DNA of 64,000 bases from Tetrapisispora phaffii CBS 4417. Lineage: Eukaryota > Ascomycota > Saccharomycetes > Saccharomycetales > Saccharomycetaceae. The notes beneath the pieces were generated by a model. The model had not been told where the DNA came from. It saw only the letters and a list, made by a program, of their open reading frames with translations, and did no database searches. The translations under genes and the position numbers were made by a program. The DNA is taken from contig NC_016524.1 of assembly GCF_000236905.1 (NCBI RefSeq), forward strand, positions 558,001-622,000, read 5' to 3'. This document shows, one piece after another, positions 9,301 through 19,204 of the stretch (positions are counted from its first letter, which is position 1; the number at the start of each line of letters is the position of its first letter).

Positions 9301-10932
9301 TTCAAGTGCTTTTAATTTCTTACCATAAGTGATTCGATTTAATATGTAATCTGCATTGTGAATCATAGGCATTATGTCCAACGCTGTATCTATTTCATAA
9401 TCTAAAGAAGGATTTGATAACATCGTATCTAAAGAATATTCAAACTCCTCATCCGAAATTTGACTGTTTTTAGACGAAATAGAATTTAAATTTAATTTAC
9501 CGTCATATAACTGTCTAAGCTTTTTTATGTTTCTTTGTGATTTCTCATAAAATTGTTTAACAGAAAAGATAGACGATGCTTTACAATTGTAAACAGATTT
9601 ATCATATACTTCCTGTCCTTTGTTCCAAAACGAAAAATCATATCCAGGTATAGTTCTTTCTGTATTTGTTGTTATATTTTTCTTAATTTCGGTTATGTTA
9701 TCAAAACTTACGTATAAGCCTTTTGAATATTTAATATCTCTTATTCTTAAGTATTCGGCAGCAGATGATGTAATAAATTTGATGTTATCTATAAGTGGAT
9801 TTTCAATTTTCAATTTTTTAATGTTATAATTATTTATTGAATCCAAATGATCGAGATTTTCGGATGATATCCTTTTATTTGTGTTTATATTGTTGGTTTC
9901 GTAATTTGATAAATGTGTGATTTGTGGAGTGGATGCATGGACATTTAATTGATTTTGTTCATAAATGTGATTTATATTTACCGTATTCTCTTTCTCTCTT
10001 TGTTTCTCACGCAATTGTTCTCTATAAAGGTCAAATTCTTGTAAAACTTTCACGTATGCAGCTCTTAATGAAGTAGATAACGAACTCATTATTCTTCCAG
10101 AGTAACCCAATTCTCTACCTATTTGAGCCCATAATTTCTGGGAACTAACTGTGTCAAACCCACCTCGCAGTTGAACACAGCTCCATAATCTATATATATC
10201 TAATTTTCTTTTATCTATGTTGGGTATTTTCGTTATATTCGTTTTTTTAATATTTTTGTGAAATTGGAAAAGATCTTTATGAAACTCTAGTATCTTTTGT
10301 GCTTCGGTATCGAATGAAGATAGATATTGTTTTCTAGTCTTGAACCAAAACTGTTCATTTGCTAATTCGTGTGTTTCTATCAGATCGTTTGTTATGTTGA
10401 ATCTAGGATCTGTTATTGTTAATTTCACTGCACCATATTTCTCCCCTAAGTCAGACACTGCCTCGTAAAATGCTATTGGGGTCTTAAACTTAAAGGCCTC
10501 AAAATCATCGATAATAAAACATGGGACTGAACCTTCTGGCAAAGTATAATATAATTGTGAATTTTCATGATATATTTTAATATTATTTGTAGAATCAGTG
10601 GTGAGAGTCAATTTTGTCTTATCAACCAGATTCAAATCAAATGGGTTTGCAAACGACCTTGACCTTGGTTGTGCATATAAATAATTATTAACATTCCTCT
10701 GTTGTTGTTTTATAGGTTTCTCCACTTTAACAGTTTCCGATTTGATATTATTAGTGACTTGAGAGTTCACATTGGTTGTTGCAATATCATTATCGCTAGA
10801 ATTCAGAATATTACTTAATGAAAACTTATTACCTTTTTTGAAGTCATCAACAGGGATTTCCCTTACGGTCTCATCTTCAGTGAAACTATTCAACAAACTT
10901 GATATTTTCAAGGTCGATGGCTTACCATCCAT
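6373..10932 (-). CDS. ECM5: Ecm5: JmjN-ARID-JmjC-PHD chromatin protein
   Basis: This 1519-residue protein has the domain order of the KDM5-like Ecm5 family: JmjN at about 136-177, ARID at about 212-305, JmjC at about 570-745, a long helical PLU-1-like middle, and a PHD finger at about 1305-1355 (CYCRDGD...CEICKDWYHKSC...CALC). The JmjC domain lacks the usual iron ligands: the place of the HxE motif reads WSVTDNFM and the distal His position reads YSSSYGTGF. It therefore should not be an active demethylase, as also holds for S. cerevisiae Ecm5. Ecm5 works with Snt2 and the deacetylase Rpd3 at stress and metabolic genes, its PHD finger reading histone H3. The start is the only in-frame ATG before the domains. 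An SNT2 gene lies 8.3 kb away. Confidence 0.95.
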   Translation of the reverse strand: MDGKPSTLKISSLLNSFTEDETVREIPVDDFKKGNKFSLSNILNSSDNDIATTNVNSQVTNNIKSETVKVEKPIKQQQRNVNNYLYAQPRSRSFANPFDLNLVDKTKLTLTTDSTNNIKIYHENSQLYYTLPEGSVPCFIIDDFEAFKFKTPIAFYEAVSDLGEKYGAVKLTITDPRFNITNDLIETHELANEQFWFKTRKQYLSSFDTEAQKILEFHKDLFQFHKNIKKTNITKIPNIDKRKLDIYRLWSCVQLRGGFDTVSSQKLWAQIGRELGYSGRIMSSLSTSLRAAYVKVLQEFDLYREQLREKQREKENTVNINHIYEQNQLNVHASTPQITHLSNYETNNINTNKRISSENLDHLDSINNYNIKKLKIENPLIDNIKFITSSAAEYLRIRDIKYSKGLYVSFDNITEIKKNITTNTERTIPGYDFSFWNKGQEVYDKSVYNCKASSIFSVKQFYEKSQRNIKKLRQLYDGKLNLNSISSKNSQISDEEFEYSLDTMLSNPSLDYEIDTALDIMPMIHNADYILNRITYGKKLKALELWKLNNVPLEENSLLKYLDIDYGHVTRPKLEIGMHFSTRGWSVTDNFMPLVDYNHLGSTKLWYVIPPSEIEKFETLIKTINESRPFNTFNVRNLLPNEIEENFKSSEFYKNFLETNDDNPVIFGSKRKNVHSILNNETIKSTNLGLLPNDLYLKSRFLKDNGINLKKIAQDEGSFIFQFPKSYSSSYGTGFYLSENALFAPKSWLKNSIEGEQWLSNRNILPSMYMTQFLSNIAFNNLELRFQSSDLLGKIIREELHNRSMFRSKHGTTHERIDKFDFISDLSLESTGFSKVVISDDYDCMSISLREFLSLKGDELFSNDSNKSQKDLSISLHLSHDDDALTQLLCFSEAQNTTKTAKLLEDTFEINLFNLINSKYVNKKVPFHEMKDLVSKYDPEIIEKYFDKTIIKECEILVAETKAILSKLQNISMINDAIQFGDNIKLKILTVPDNDKLLLKLEKVKDSFSTCSFYFPEMEQTNHIYQRILKLTSNSIQALSTNDLKTLKEVYIKSFEVPIKHSLLKTVADKIHSLEWVDSYNKYILKVDDEINYASEIFTVKSLLQFFNFGVQCCNVEDVERLENVKNIILKTNELIGLLSKQFKPKKQHSKISIEILKNIIERAKEGNLPIGATMLRLIQNIITRISDIELEFTPINKLLNVNEEKKNDILRIIYGDDNIGYEIFQYFNGSEKDLRANVSDFSGVKLLNDACKNAKTWSLDLSKSTNKKLDKYHLRIKKALDISSDTYENKLKRLANPNDIIETSATYCYCRDGDKGGTMIECEICKDWYHKSCINEGQWNLPTNTDDIFICALCNLDNNSGFFTQRFTLTFEMIEALIISSINLKVISDRIALMQLIDMYLDIIKFKKFVRSHLFDENDNVKEEITVAELKFTLRKIIGSRVIFNDPLIKKIWERYSILEMSTFQNFQKPGQNIITGYNSSGTEKMIKENSNLPSYDRLVERPFEVTVDKKIVHEEKI

Positions 10933-11418
10933 TGCAAAAATTGTTCAATTGCGATTTAGCTCTAACAACACCTTTAGAATATCTCCAACTAGAAATATGG
11001 AAGGATGCACGCCTATATTCTACAAATTTAAATATAAAGTAGAGAAAGCGGTTACTCAATGTCCTATATATATTTATAGAATTACATATATAGTTTATTT
11101 TTTAGCTACTTGATCGGAATTCTAAAAATTATGTCAGTGACAAGGAATGCCTGGCACGTGACAGGAGCGACACAGTTGATCTCAAGCACTCAGGGTTCCA
11201 GCAAGTGTCATACATTTCAAAAGGCATGATATTAGTAATATTAATATAAAAGGTAGTCATATATATATTTGATAACATAGAGAAGTAAAAAGACTTGTAA
11301 TATATATATACGTTTCAAATATAGAATAGTATCATAAAAAGTTTGAGGAAGAAAAAGTAAAAGAACTGTTCATTGGCCAAAACAAAAACAAGAGCCGAAT
11401 AGTGGTTGACAAATGCAA
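10933..11418. other. Spacer: ECM5 promoter and GRE1-like 3' region
   Basis: This 486-bp spacer serves as ECM5 upstream region. It contains a Cbf1-type E-box (listed separately) and several TATA-like ATATATA runs between 11065 and 11320. No gene was found. Confidence 0.5.
11155..11160. promoter_or_regulatory. Cbf1/Pho4 E-box (CACGTG)
   Basis: CACGTGAC reads as GTCACGTG on the other strand, the preferred Cbf1 site. It sits 223 bp upstream of the ECM5 start in a GC-richer patch, which supports function. Pho4 also binds this core. Confidence 0.5.
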
Positions 11419-11946
11419 TCACTGTTGATCATCGAATTGGTATCTGTTATGTCCTTGATTGCCCCCACGTTGGGATTGACCTTGGCTCCTAGTTGTCCTG
11501 CCGGAGGTGTTTCCCGATGCCATAGAATCCCCTTGGTCAATAGAGGATGGACCCCAGTCGCCTTCGCCTTCTTCGTAGTCACGAGGCATCTGTGACTTGA
11601 AACTACTATCACCAGCACCGTGTAGTTGCTGTCCTTGCAAGTTTTCCGAGCCTTGGAAGTTACGTCCACCACCGCCGGAGGTGTCCTGGTTGCTTCCTAG
11701 TCCCGAGCGGCCGCCGGAGCCGCCGGAGAAATCGTTTGGATCATAGTCGTACTCGTTCTGGTTTGTACCTCTCATTTGGCTACCTTGGTGGCCCAGACCG
11801 TATTGGGGTTGCTCTGTGCGTTGAGAACCTTGCTGGCGTTGGGAACCTTGTTGGCGTTGAGAACCTTGTTGATATTGTTGCTCACTCTGATCCTCCTCGT
11901 TCTTCCCTTGTAGTTTATCAGCGAATTTATTTAGTAGGTTAGACAT
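11419..11946 (-). CDS. GRE1/SIP18: Gre1/Sip18-type stress hydrophilin
   Basis: The 175-residue protein starts MSNLLNKFADKLQGK, essentially the N-terminus of S. cerevisiae Gre1 and Sip18. The rest is extremely hydrophilic, rich in Gly, Gln, Ser and Asp, with no hydrophobic core. That composition defines hydrophilins, which accumulate in desiccation and osmotic stress and protect proteins. Three tandem QQGSQR-type repeats occupy about residues 25-42. A GC-rich Gly/Ser segment lies in the middle, and Trp is nearly absent. In S. cerevisiae both copies are induced through Hog1 and Msn2/4. The long upstream region shared with FLC carries STRE-like motifs. Position between ECM5 and FLC matches the ancestral order of the SIP18 and GRE1 loci. 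Confidence 0.88.
   Translation of the reverse strand: MSNLLNKFADKLQGKNEEDQSEQQYQQGSQRQQGSQRQQGSQRTEQPQYGLGHQGSQMRGTNQNEYDYDPNDFSGGSGGRSGLGSNQDTSGGGGRNFQGSENLQGQQLHGAGDSSFKSQMPRDYEEGEGDWGPSSIDQGDSMASGNTSGRTTRSQGQSQRGGNQGHNRYQFDDQQ
11821..11874 (-). repeat. Three 18-bp tandem repeats inside the hydrophilin gene
   Basis: Units start at 11821, 11839 and 11857 with consensus TTGAGAACCTTGTTGGCG. They differ at only a few positions, mostly in the last unit. They encode QQGSQR-like repeats and keep the frame, so copy number can vary without breaking the gene. Confidence 0.85.
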
Positions 11947-13081
11947 CGTTTACTTATTTGTCGTTGTTGCAGTTATGGGTGTCTATGTTTCAAGAAATAC
12001 ATAACATCGAATCAAGAGATGTCCTATCGATATGCATCCAAGAGCTACTTATATATGTGAATACAATTATTGAAATAGAAGTGAAAACAGGGACCTCAAA
12101 ACCTCAATCGAACACTCCAGTTAGCAGTTGCAGACTAGTGCACCACAATAATTGTCCATGTTGATGTAACATATACCCTTAACCATTAGATCATTATTTT
12201 TATATAGAAATCCTTAAATCAGTTAAGGTGACTGTTCCGCAACAACAACACATTAATGTATTTTATACTTATGCATTATTGTGTGGTCATGGATGACAAT
12301 TGTAAGCCATTGATTAAAGAACAATCCATTTCCCTTTCTCTATCCCCCACGTCTTACCATAGTAATAGTAATACATATGCTTATATACGTATATAATATA
12401 TTCACACACACATATAACAGTGCTTACCCCGCCAATGGTGCGTTTTAACTGTTTTCCTTCTCTCAAATGTATAGTGATAGCCATCGCACTGGCATAACTC
12501 GTAAAGAGCAGTTCGAGAGAAAGTGGCCCTTTTTTGTCCCAAGTAGGAAAAAACAAACAAAATGAGAACAGAGCCCACCAACCACACAGAGAGAGGGCCC
12601 GTTTGATGTTCCTAATGGGTTCACTTCTGCTATAGTGTGAAGAGAGGACACCACCGCATAAATCAGCGACGAAGGGACAGTGGTTGTATCCTTATCGCCT
12701 CATACGACCACACGAGTACACGATGATAAACCACTGAACAACACACCCTGCACTCTGCACAGACAACACGAAAATAGCGCTTCTCGTAATTAATTATTCT
12801 TACACATTGTCTCTGAAGCTCTCTCACATGGTTTCCTATCATACACATTAGACATACTGTACACACTTTACTTGAATACATACATATATTTGCGAATTAT
12901 TATGAGACATGGCGACTCCGAAGAGGTGATGGTAATGGTAATAATGTAGTTCAAGAAGGACGACAAAATGGCATGTAGTTGGGTGAGTGGGCGTTGTACC
13001 TGTTCTTGCTCTTTGATCGATGAAATCAAACTTCACACCTCTCTGTTGTTGTTTTCCATGCTCTGTCCCACACATATCCCT

Positions 13082-13093
13082 CCCCTTCCCCCT
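13082..13093 (+). promoter_or_regulatory. Pair of STRE-like motifs (CCCCT)
   Basis: CCCCT occurs at 13082-13086 and again at 13089-13093. Paired copies are typical of Msn2/Msn4 stress-response promoters. They lie between a stress hydrophilin gene and FLC, about 1.1 kb and 0.65 kb from the two starts, so the target is uncertain. Confidence 0.4.
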
Positions 13094-13344
13094 GTGTATG
13101 GTCTGGATCGAGTCCGACACGCTTCTGTTGTCAATCCCATCTCTTGTCTGTCTCGGCGTGTTACTTTTTACGACCGCAGCAAGTTTTCAGTTTTTCAGTT
13201 TTTCTATTTTTGTTTTTTTTCTTTTTTAATTTTAACTACAATAATGTACTCATTTGATAATATCTCTCTTCGAAATTTTATAAATAGTTCTACAAGATTT
13301 ATACCCATCATCAGATTTAATATTATCTGATAACTACAACTTAG

Positions 13345-13349
<5 letters not shown>

Positions 13350-13377
<28 letters not shown>
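13350..13377. repeat. (AT)n microsatellite
   Basis: About 14 uninterrupted AT dinucleotides lie in the FLC upstream region, roughly 370 bp before the start codon. Such runs disfavour stable nucleosomes and vary in length. Confidence 0.85.
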
Positions 13378-13381
<4 letters not shown>

Positions 13382-13747
13382 TATTGACACTCGTTGTTTG
13401 CATATACCTCTGTTTAGATCGACAAGCGTTTAGTGTTTGACAACAGGATACATAGTACTCAAGATCATTCAATATCGTGTTTTATAGTGATTTCGGAGTT
13501 TGCAATTTTTATTATTGATTCTATTATTCAATTCAATATAACCTCATATCCTTTTGCAACAGTAGCTTAATTATACTTTTGATATACTTTATTCTGTTTC
13601 TGGTTACTCTTCCTCTGTTTATCTTTTTTCAAATCAATAAGATATTGATCCAGCAAAGCAAAAAGAAAATTATATATATAAATCACTGCACATAACATTC
13701 AACATAAGAGGATAACACAACATATATATATAGAAATAAATTGAACA

Positions 13748-16129
13748 ATGAAACTCATATTTAAACTTTGTCTGTTAATATTGAATTTCAATTGTATTCT
13801 CGCCAAGAGAACTCTAGTCGCTAATTCATTGGTCACCTGTAAAGAAGATTCTGCTTTAAGTGCAAACTCTTTTGATGTTGTCTTCAATCCAGATGATAAT
13901 TCTTTACATTATACTTTAGATTTAGTTACACAATTATCAGGTAATCTGCATGCTACTGTTGATGTTTATGCATATGGTTTTAAAATTATCACTGAAGATA
14001 TTGATTTTTGTAATCTAGAATGGAAACAATTTTGTCCAATTTACCCAGGTGATGTCCAAATTGAATCTATTGAATATATCTCAACAGAATATACCGATCA
14101 AATTCCAGGTATCGCATACCAAGTCCCAGATATTGACGCATACGCAAGATTGAACATCTATAACAATGAATCAGACTATCTGGCATGTTTGGAAATTTTC
14201 TTCACTAATGGTAAGACTGTTTCTCAAACCGGTGTTAAATGGGCTTCTGCTGTGGTTGCTGGTATCGGGTTACTATTATCGGCCGTTTTATCGACTTTCG
14301 GTAAATCTACTGCTGCATCCCATATCTCTGCTAATACAATGTCCCTTTTCTTATATTTCCAAAGTGTCGTCATTGTTTCAATGCAACATGTTCATAGAGT
14401 CCCACCTATTGCAGAAGCTTGGGCTGAAAATTTAGCTTGGTCAATGGGTTTAATTAGAGTCTCGTTCATGCAGAAAATCTTCCGTTGGTACGTAGAATCA
14501 ACTGGTGGTAATCCAACTTTATATCTGACTTCCACCACAATCTCAGTATTAACACAAAGATCACTAGATTATTTAAAGAAAAGAGCTTCAAATATCTTAT
14601 ACGGTAACACAAACACATTGATTTTTAGAGGTATTAAAAGATTAGCCTTCAATATTAACATTGAGAACACATCTGTGGTATGCACTGGTTTCACCTTTTT
14701 TGTATTATGTGGTTATGTTTTAGCAGGATTCATCATGTGTTGTAAATATTGTATCGAATTATCTTTCAGATTAGGTTGGATTAAAGATCAAAATAGATTC
14801 TACACTTTCAGAAATGCTTGGAGAATTATATTAAAAGGTTCACTATTAAGATACGTTTTTATTGGGTTTTCGCAATTAACTTTATTAAGTTTCTGGGAAT
14901 TCACTGAAGTAGATTCAGGTGCTGTCGTTACTATCGCTTGTTTATTCGTTGTTTTATCAATCGGATTAATGGCCTGGTCAGCATTTAGAACTCATTATTT
15001 CGCCCAAAAATCCATTAAACAATACAATAATCCAGCCGCTCTGTTATACGGTGATGATCAAATATTAAGTAAATATGGTTTCTTCTATACCATGTTTAAT
15101 GCTAAACATTATTGGTGGAACACAGTCATTATTTGTCATTCATTGATTAGATCTTTGTTTGTAGGTTTTTCTCAAGCTTCGGGTAAAACTCAAGCTTTAG
15201 CAATTTGGTTATGTGATTTATTCTATGTCGTTGCAGTCATTCGTTATCAACCATATTTGGATCGTCCGACAAATATCATCAACATATTTATTAGCGTGAT
15301 CACTGTCTTGAATTCATTCTTCTTTTTATTCTTTTCAGATTTGTTTGGCCAACCTTACACTGTTTCAGCTATAATGGGTTGGATTTTCTTCATTATGAAC
15401 GCCGCTTTCTCCTTTATTTTGTTGATGATGATTTTGACATTCACTGCCATGATTGTATTCTCAAAGAACCCAGATCTAAGATTTAAACCAGCTAATGATG
15501 ATAGAAACTCGTTCCAAAGAAACTTCAATTCTCAAACCGGTGCCGCTGCTAATGAATTATTAGCTTTAGGTGATCTTGTCAAGGATCACACAGAGCTTTT
15601 CGATAGAGACATACAAGATCAAAAGGATAGTAATAAATCATCCTCCCTAGATGAATATGATTTAGATGAAAAAAAAGTTATAACTAATGACAGTACCAGT
15701 TTGAATGATAAATCATTCTCTGGTAAAGTTCTACGTAACTTAACATTTAAAGGATTACTTGGTAAGAAATCTAAAAGACCAGACAATAGAACAAGTAATT
15801 CAAACAATAATCTTCCTATAACGAGCTTGTCTGGTGATGAAATGTCAAAAGGTGCTGAATCTCCACAAGAACATAGTTTTTTCAATGAAAACAAAAAAAA
15901 TTATCCAGGCCACATAAGACAGGAATCTGAATCTAATAATGGTTTAATCACATCTTATGATGATGAAAACGGTGGAAGATTAAGCAATCCATTCCATTTA
16001 TCTCAACCAAATATCTTTGAAACCAGATCAGAATCAAAGTCCTCATCGATTGCAAATTTGGAGAGGGACTCGAGTTACGACTCATTAGGAGGTCCACAGG
16101 ATGCTACCAGAAATGCTAATATCATATAA
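13748..16129 (+). CDS. FLC1: Flc-family (TRP-like) membrane protein, FAD/haem transport and calcium
   Basis: The 793-residue protein opens with a signal peptide (about residues 1-19, MKLIFKLCLLILNFNCILA). A luminal ML-like domain with conserved cysteines follows (about 25-155). Next come about nine membrane segments (about 165-580) of the fungal TRP-like family. A Ser/Asn-rich cytosolic tail completes it. S. cerevisiae Flc1 is also 793 residues; Flc proteins reside in ER and Golgi-related membranes, were named for FAD import into the ER, and affect calcium and cell-wall homeostasis. Position next to a GRE1-like gene matches YPL221W (FLC1); FLC3 is its duplicate, so orthology is by position only. 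The start is the first ATG and supplies the signal peptide. Confidence 0.9.
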   Translation: MKLIFKLCLLILNFNCILAKRTLVANSLVTCKEDSALSANSFDVVFNPDDNSLHYTLDLVTQLSGNLHATVDVYAYGFKIITEDIDFCNLEWKQFCPIYPGDVQIESIEYISTEYTDQIPGIAYQVPDIDAYARLNIYNNESDYLACLEIFFTNGKTVSQTGVKWASAVVAGIGLLLSAVLSTFGKSTAASHISANTMSLFLYFQSVVIVSMQHVHRVPPIAEAWAENLAWSMGLIRVSFMQKIFRWYVESTGGNPTLYLTSTTISVLTQRSLDYLKKRASNILYGNTNTLIFRGIKRLAFNINIENTSVVCTGFTFFVLCGYVLAGFIMCCKYCIELSFRLGWIKDQNRFYTFRNAWRIILKGSLLRYVFIGFSQLTLLSFWEFTEVDSGAVVTIACLFVVLSIGLMAWSAFRTHYFAQKSIKQYNNPAALLYGDDQILSKYGFFYTMFNAKHYWWNTVIICHSLIRSLFVGFSQASGKTQALAIWLCDLFYVVAVIRYQPYLDRPTNIINIFISVITVLNSFFFLFFSDLFGQPYTVSAIMGWIFFIMNAAFSFILLMMILTFTAMIVFSKNPDLRFKPANDDRNSFQRNFNSQTGAAANELLALGDLVKDHTELFDRDIQDQKDSNKSSSLDEYDLDEKKVITNDSTSLNDKSFSGKVLRNLTFKGLLGKKSKRPDNRTSNSNNNLPITSLSGDEMSKGAESPQEHSFFNENKKNYPGHIRQESESNNGLITSYDDENGGRLSNPFHLSQPNIFETRSESKSSSIANLERDSSYDSLGGPQDATRNANII

Positions 16130-16998
16130 TTAATCTGAACAACAAATTTATATCTGCATTCCTTCGCATTCTACTTTCTATTATCCAAGTCATAAATTCT
16201 TCTGCATAGCTTTCGATCATTATATATCAAAAAGAAAATATAACAACATGTAAACTTAACTATAAATGCACCAGTTATATATATACATATACCATATATT
16301 TGTTAACTTAAAGAACACTAGAGATATTACATTTCTGCAACTCCAACAATTTAATATCAGATGATGCTTGAATACGATATCAGAGATCGACGATTGCATA
16401 TTCAAAAATCGTAGATTGCCAGTTCGAAAATCGACCATAAATTTGTCAATAAGCATCTCGTTTGTTGAATATTAAACCATCAATTTAATGGTAATTTGCC
16501 TAAGTTTGAACCTATCTATAATTATCTAGAAAATTCCTTACAGATTCTTGTATATATACTTTGAATATCAAACGTTAAGTTTCTTAAAGTCAAGGTTTCC
16601 ATAGAGATTTCTCAGCTTAAAATCATAGCCGCAAATAAGGTCAAGCGGGGTTAATTGAAATCATCGAATATAAAAAGTTGAATGGTACCATTTGCTATAA
16701 ACAAGACTTAAGATCAAAATCAATAAGTTGAAATATATAGATATGATATAAAGAGTCAAATAGTTATAAGTTATTAAAAAATAAAGGTGAAGTAAGACTA
16801 GCACACATAAATTTCAAAAACTGTTATATTTGTCATATTAATATAATACATCTGAAATTTGAAACAGAAATATAATAAGCAATTAAGTTGGACATTATTT
16901 TCTTCACTTTTTTAGTTAGACAGAAAATATTGACTTTAGTGGATAAACATTATTTATATAATAAATATAACACTATTAAAAGTTTTACAATACTAAGC
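16130..16998. other. Spacer between FLC and PCL8/10
   Basis: This 869-bp AT-rich stretch holds the FLC terminator and cyclin gene promoter. S. cerevisiae carries RPL1A between FLC1 and PCL8; no ribosomal-protein remnant is visible here. Near 16378-16434 a short phrase (ATCGA...) recurs three times, of unknown meaning. Confidence 0.5.
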
Positions 16999-18816
16999 AT
17001 GTATGGTTCTGAAAAATATGATGATGATTTAAATGAAGTGCTTACGTCCGGTAGTGCATATGAAATAAGTGATGTGGATGAGGAGTTTACTAAACTAAGA
17101 GACTTGCCTTTAAAATCAAAGATATTTACAAAAAGCAATAATTTTTCACAATTAGATGAGTTCTTAGAGTCAAGATCTAACACTCCCATGCCAAAAAAGG
17201 TGAGATTTGATAAAGAAAAAGATGCCAACAAACAAGATTTGACCCTAGATACAGATAACAATACCTTACTGTCTAATGACTTTGAAAGGATAGATAAGAG
17301 CAACTACTCAACAGTAGAGAAGTCTAAGATTGAGCAGGAAACTAGCAGAGAAATTTCAAATTTTGTAGAATTACCAATTCATACCAAATCTAGAGAAAGT
17401 GCAACAGAATCGATTGCAAGCTCTAATACAACAAGGAACAAACATCATGTCGAGGATATAATAGAATATGCTAGTCAAGTTAACAACTATTTGGAACAGA
17501 ATTTGGAAAATATAGATTCATTTAGAGCTGATATCATGAAAAGTGGGGGAATTTATAAACCATTTAGTAATTTGGCTACCGAGAATTCATCAGTTTGGGA
17601 TTCTACCTCCAACTTTGAGCTAAGTGCAGATGAGTTAGATGAAAATGATAAATCTAATTCCTTCTTATTCATGAATAACTTTGATAGATCATCCACGTCT
17701 TTACCATCAGGATTACTGAGCAGTAATTTGAGTTTAAAATTGATGTCTCGAACCAATAACGAAAGTGGCTTTAAAATATCTTCTTCGGCATCATTAACTG
17801 ACTTTTTTGAAGAAAATCGTATTAATAATAGTAATAATAATAGTAATGACAATCTTAAAGAATATAATATTCACAAAAGCGATAATAATAAAATAGATAT
17901 TAAAAGTAATGAAGATAATCAAGATAATCACGATGACAATTTGAACTTGAATTTTGTCGATAGTAATATCTATACTTTAGAAAATTCACCTACGATTATG
18001 GGAGGCTCGCAATGTAATAATATACCAGAAGATATGATTTTAGGAGATTCAGAGATCTGTGAGATGAATGTTCCAAATTTTAAATTCCTGAAAATAGGGG
18101 ATAATAGTTTTAATGAAGAAGCAACATCGAATAATTATTTTGAGGATAAATTACTAGTAGATTATGAGTCAATTTTTAAAATACGTCCTATAGACGACCA
18201 AAACAATATGGATATAGTCCCTAAGACTTCTGAAGATTCCAAAACTTCTGTAGAAGAGCAGAAATGCCCAACTATTAATATGCTTACTGATATAATTGAC
18301 ATATTACTAAAATTAACCAAAAATAACAATGAGTTGCATTTTATATCACCAGAAGCATCAAAAACTGAAGTTTATGAACAAAGTAAAGAAAAATATGACG
18401 TATTTAAAATGAAGAGCACACCAACAGTTACATACCAAAATTTTATTGAGAGAATACAATCAAAATGCTTGTTTGATGAAACTATATACTTAGGGACAAT
18501 AGTTTTATTACAATCACTCTTTTTAGTACGGGAAAAGGAAACTAATCTTATTAAATTAAAATATCCTTTAGAGGAATCATATGTTCATAGGTTATTAATT
18601 GCATCCATAAGAGTTTCATCAAAAGTACTTCAGGATTTTGTTCATTCCCATGAATACATAAGCAAAGTGTTTGGAGTGTCAAAAAGGTTATTAACTAAAT
18701 TAGAAGTTTCTTTATTATTATGTATCAAGAATGAAGGTCTAATGATTAGTGCTGAGAGACTGTTAGCGTCAGATAAAATATCGTGTGAGTTAAAAAAGTT
18801 GATAGAGAATCAATAG
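16999..18816 (+). CDS. PCL8/PCL10: Pho85 cyclin of the Pcl8/Pcl10 type
   Basis: I start the gene at the ATG at 16999, giving 605 residues; the frame is open further upstream only from a TTG. Residues 1-420 are acidic and Asn-rich with little predicted order. The cyclin fold of the Pho80 group occupies roughly residues 430-600, with recognisable segments such as MLTDIIDILLKLTKNN, FIERIQSKCLFDETIYLGTI and YVHRLLIASIRVSSKV. Pcl8 and Pcl10 direct the kinase Pho85 to glycogen synthase and so restrain glycogen storage. The neighbours FLC and SNT2 match YPL219W (PCL8) on one side and YGL134W (PCL10) on the other. It is longer than either S. cerevisiae copy. Confidence 0.88.
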   Translation: MYGSEKYDDDLNEVLTSGSAYEISDVDEEFTKLRDLPLKSKIFTKSNNFSQLDEFLESRSNTPMPKKVRFDKEKDANKQDLTLDTDNNTLLSNDFERIDKSNYSTVEKSKIEQETSREISNFVELPIHTKSRESATESIASSNTTRNKHHVEDIIEYASQVNNYLEQNLENIDSFRADIMKSGGIYKPFSNLATENSSVWDSTSNFELSADELDENDKSNSFLFMNNFDRSSTSLPSGLLSSNLSLKLMSRTNNESGFKISSSASLTDFFEENRINNSNNNSNDNLKEYNIHKSDNNKIDIKSNEDNQDNHDDNLNLNFVDSNIYTLENSPTIMGGSQCNNIPEDMILGDSEICEMNVPNFKFLKIGDNSFNEEATSNNYFEDKLLVDYESIFKIRPIDDQNNMDIVPKTSEDSKTSVEEQKCPTINMLTDIIDILLKLTKNNNELHFISPEASKTEVYEQSKEKYDVFKMKSTPTVTYQNFIERIQSKCLFDETIYLGTIVLLQSLFLVREKETNLIKLKYPLEESYVHRLLIASIRVSSKVLQDFVHSHEYISKVFGVSKRLLTKLEVSLLLCIKNEGLMISAERLLASDKISCELKKLIENQ

Positions 18817-19204
18817 CTTACCAAAAGATGAAACTTTTCTGATAAATATATACTTCAAGTTATTACACTCATATGTTACTTTTAGAATAACACATCCCTT
18901 CTTGTAAAGGTATTCCATAAGCATTTTAAATATTGTATCCAATGATATTATTTTTAGAAAGTTCAAGGTTCATTTATGTTCATTTATTTAATTATAAGAT
19001 GATCGTAAGAAATGTCGCGCATAAACAATGTACTAGTTAATTGAAACCTTGACTTTGATATTCAGATAACTCTATATTTAAAATCATCTTTTATTTAGTA
19101 TTACACATTTTGATTCTCATTAAGAATGTTATAGGAACCACTGATCTCTATTCCCTTATATTCCAGTTTTTCTAAATAAATAATCAACTCTAATTTTAGT
19201 TTTT
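18817..19204. other. Convergent 3' spacer, PCL8/10 and SNT2
   Basis: These 388 bp separate two convergent genes and must hold both polyadenylation regions. I looked on the minus strand for a decayed Cys-rich SNT2 tail (PHD fingers) and saw none. Confidence 0.55.

Larger units (their letters stand above)
11947..13747. other. 1.8-kb divergent promoter region of GRE1-like and FLC
   Basis: This is the longest gene-free stretch between divergent genes in the first half of the window. The part from 12300 to 13200 is less AT-rich than most spacers and holds short overlapping open frames with no family resemblance. S. cerevisiae has FMP40 at this position beside GRE1 and FLC1, but no trace of it is visible. 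An AT dinucleotide run and STRE-like motifs are listed separately. Confidence 0.5.

Noticed and set aside
12968..13330. 120-codon frame in the GRE1-FLC spacer
   Set aside because: Cys/Phe-rich composition from pyrimidine-rich DNA, no family resemblance, overlapped by other short frames on both strands.
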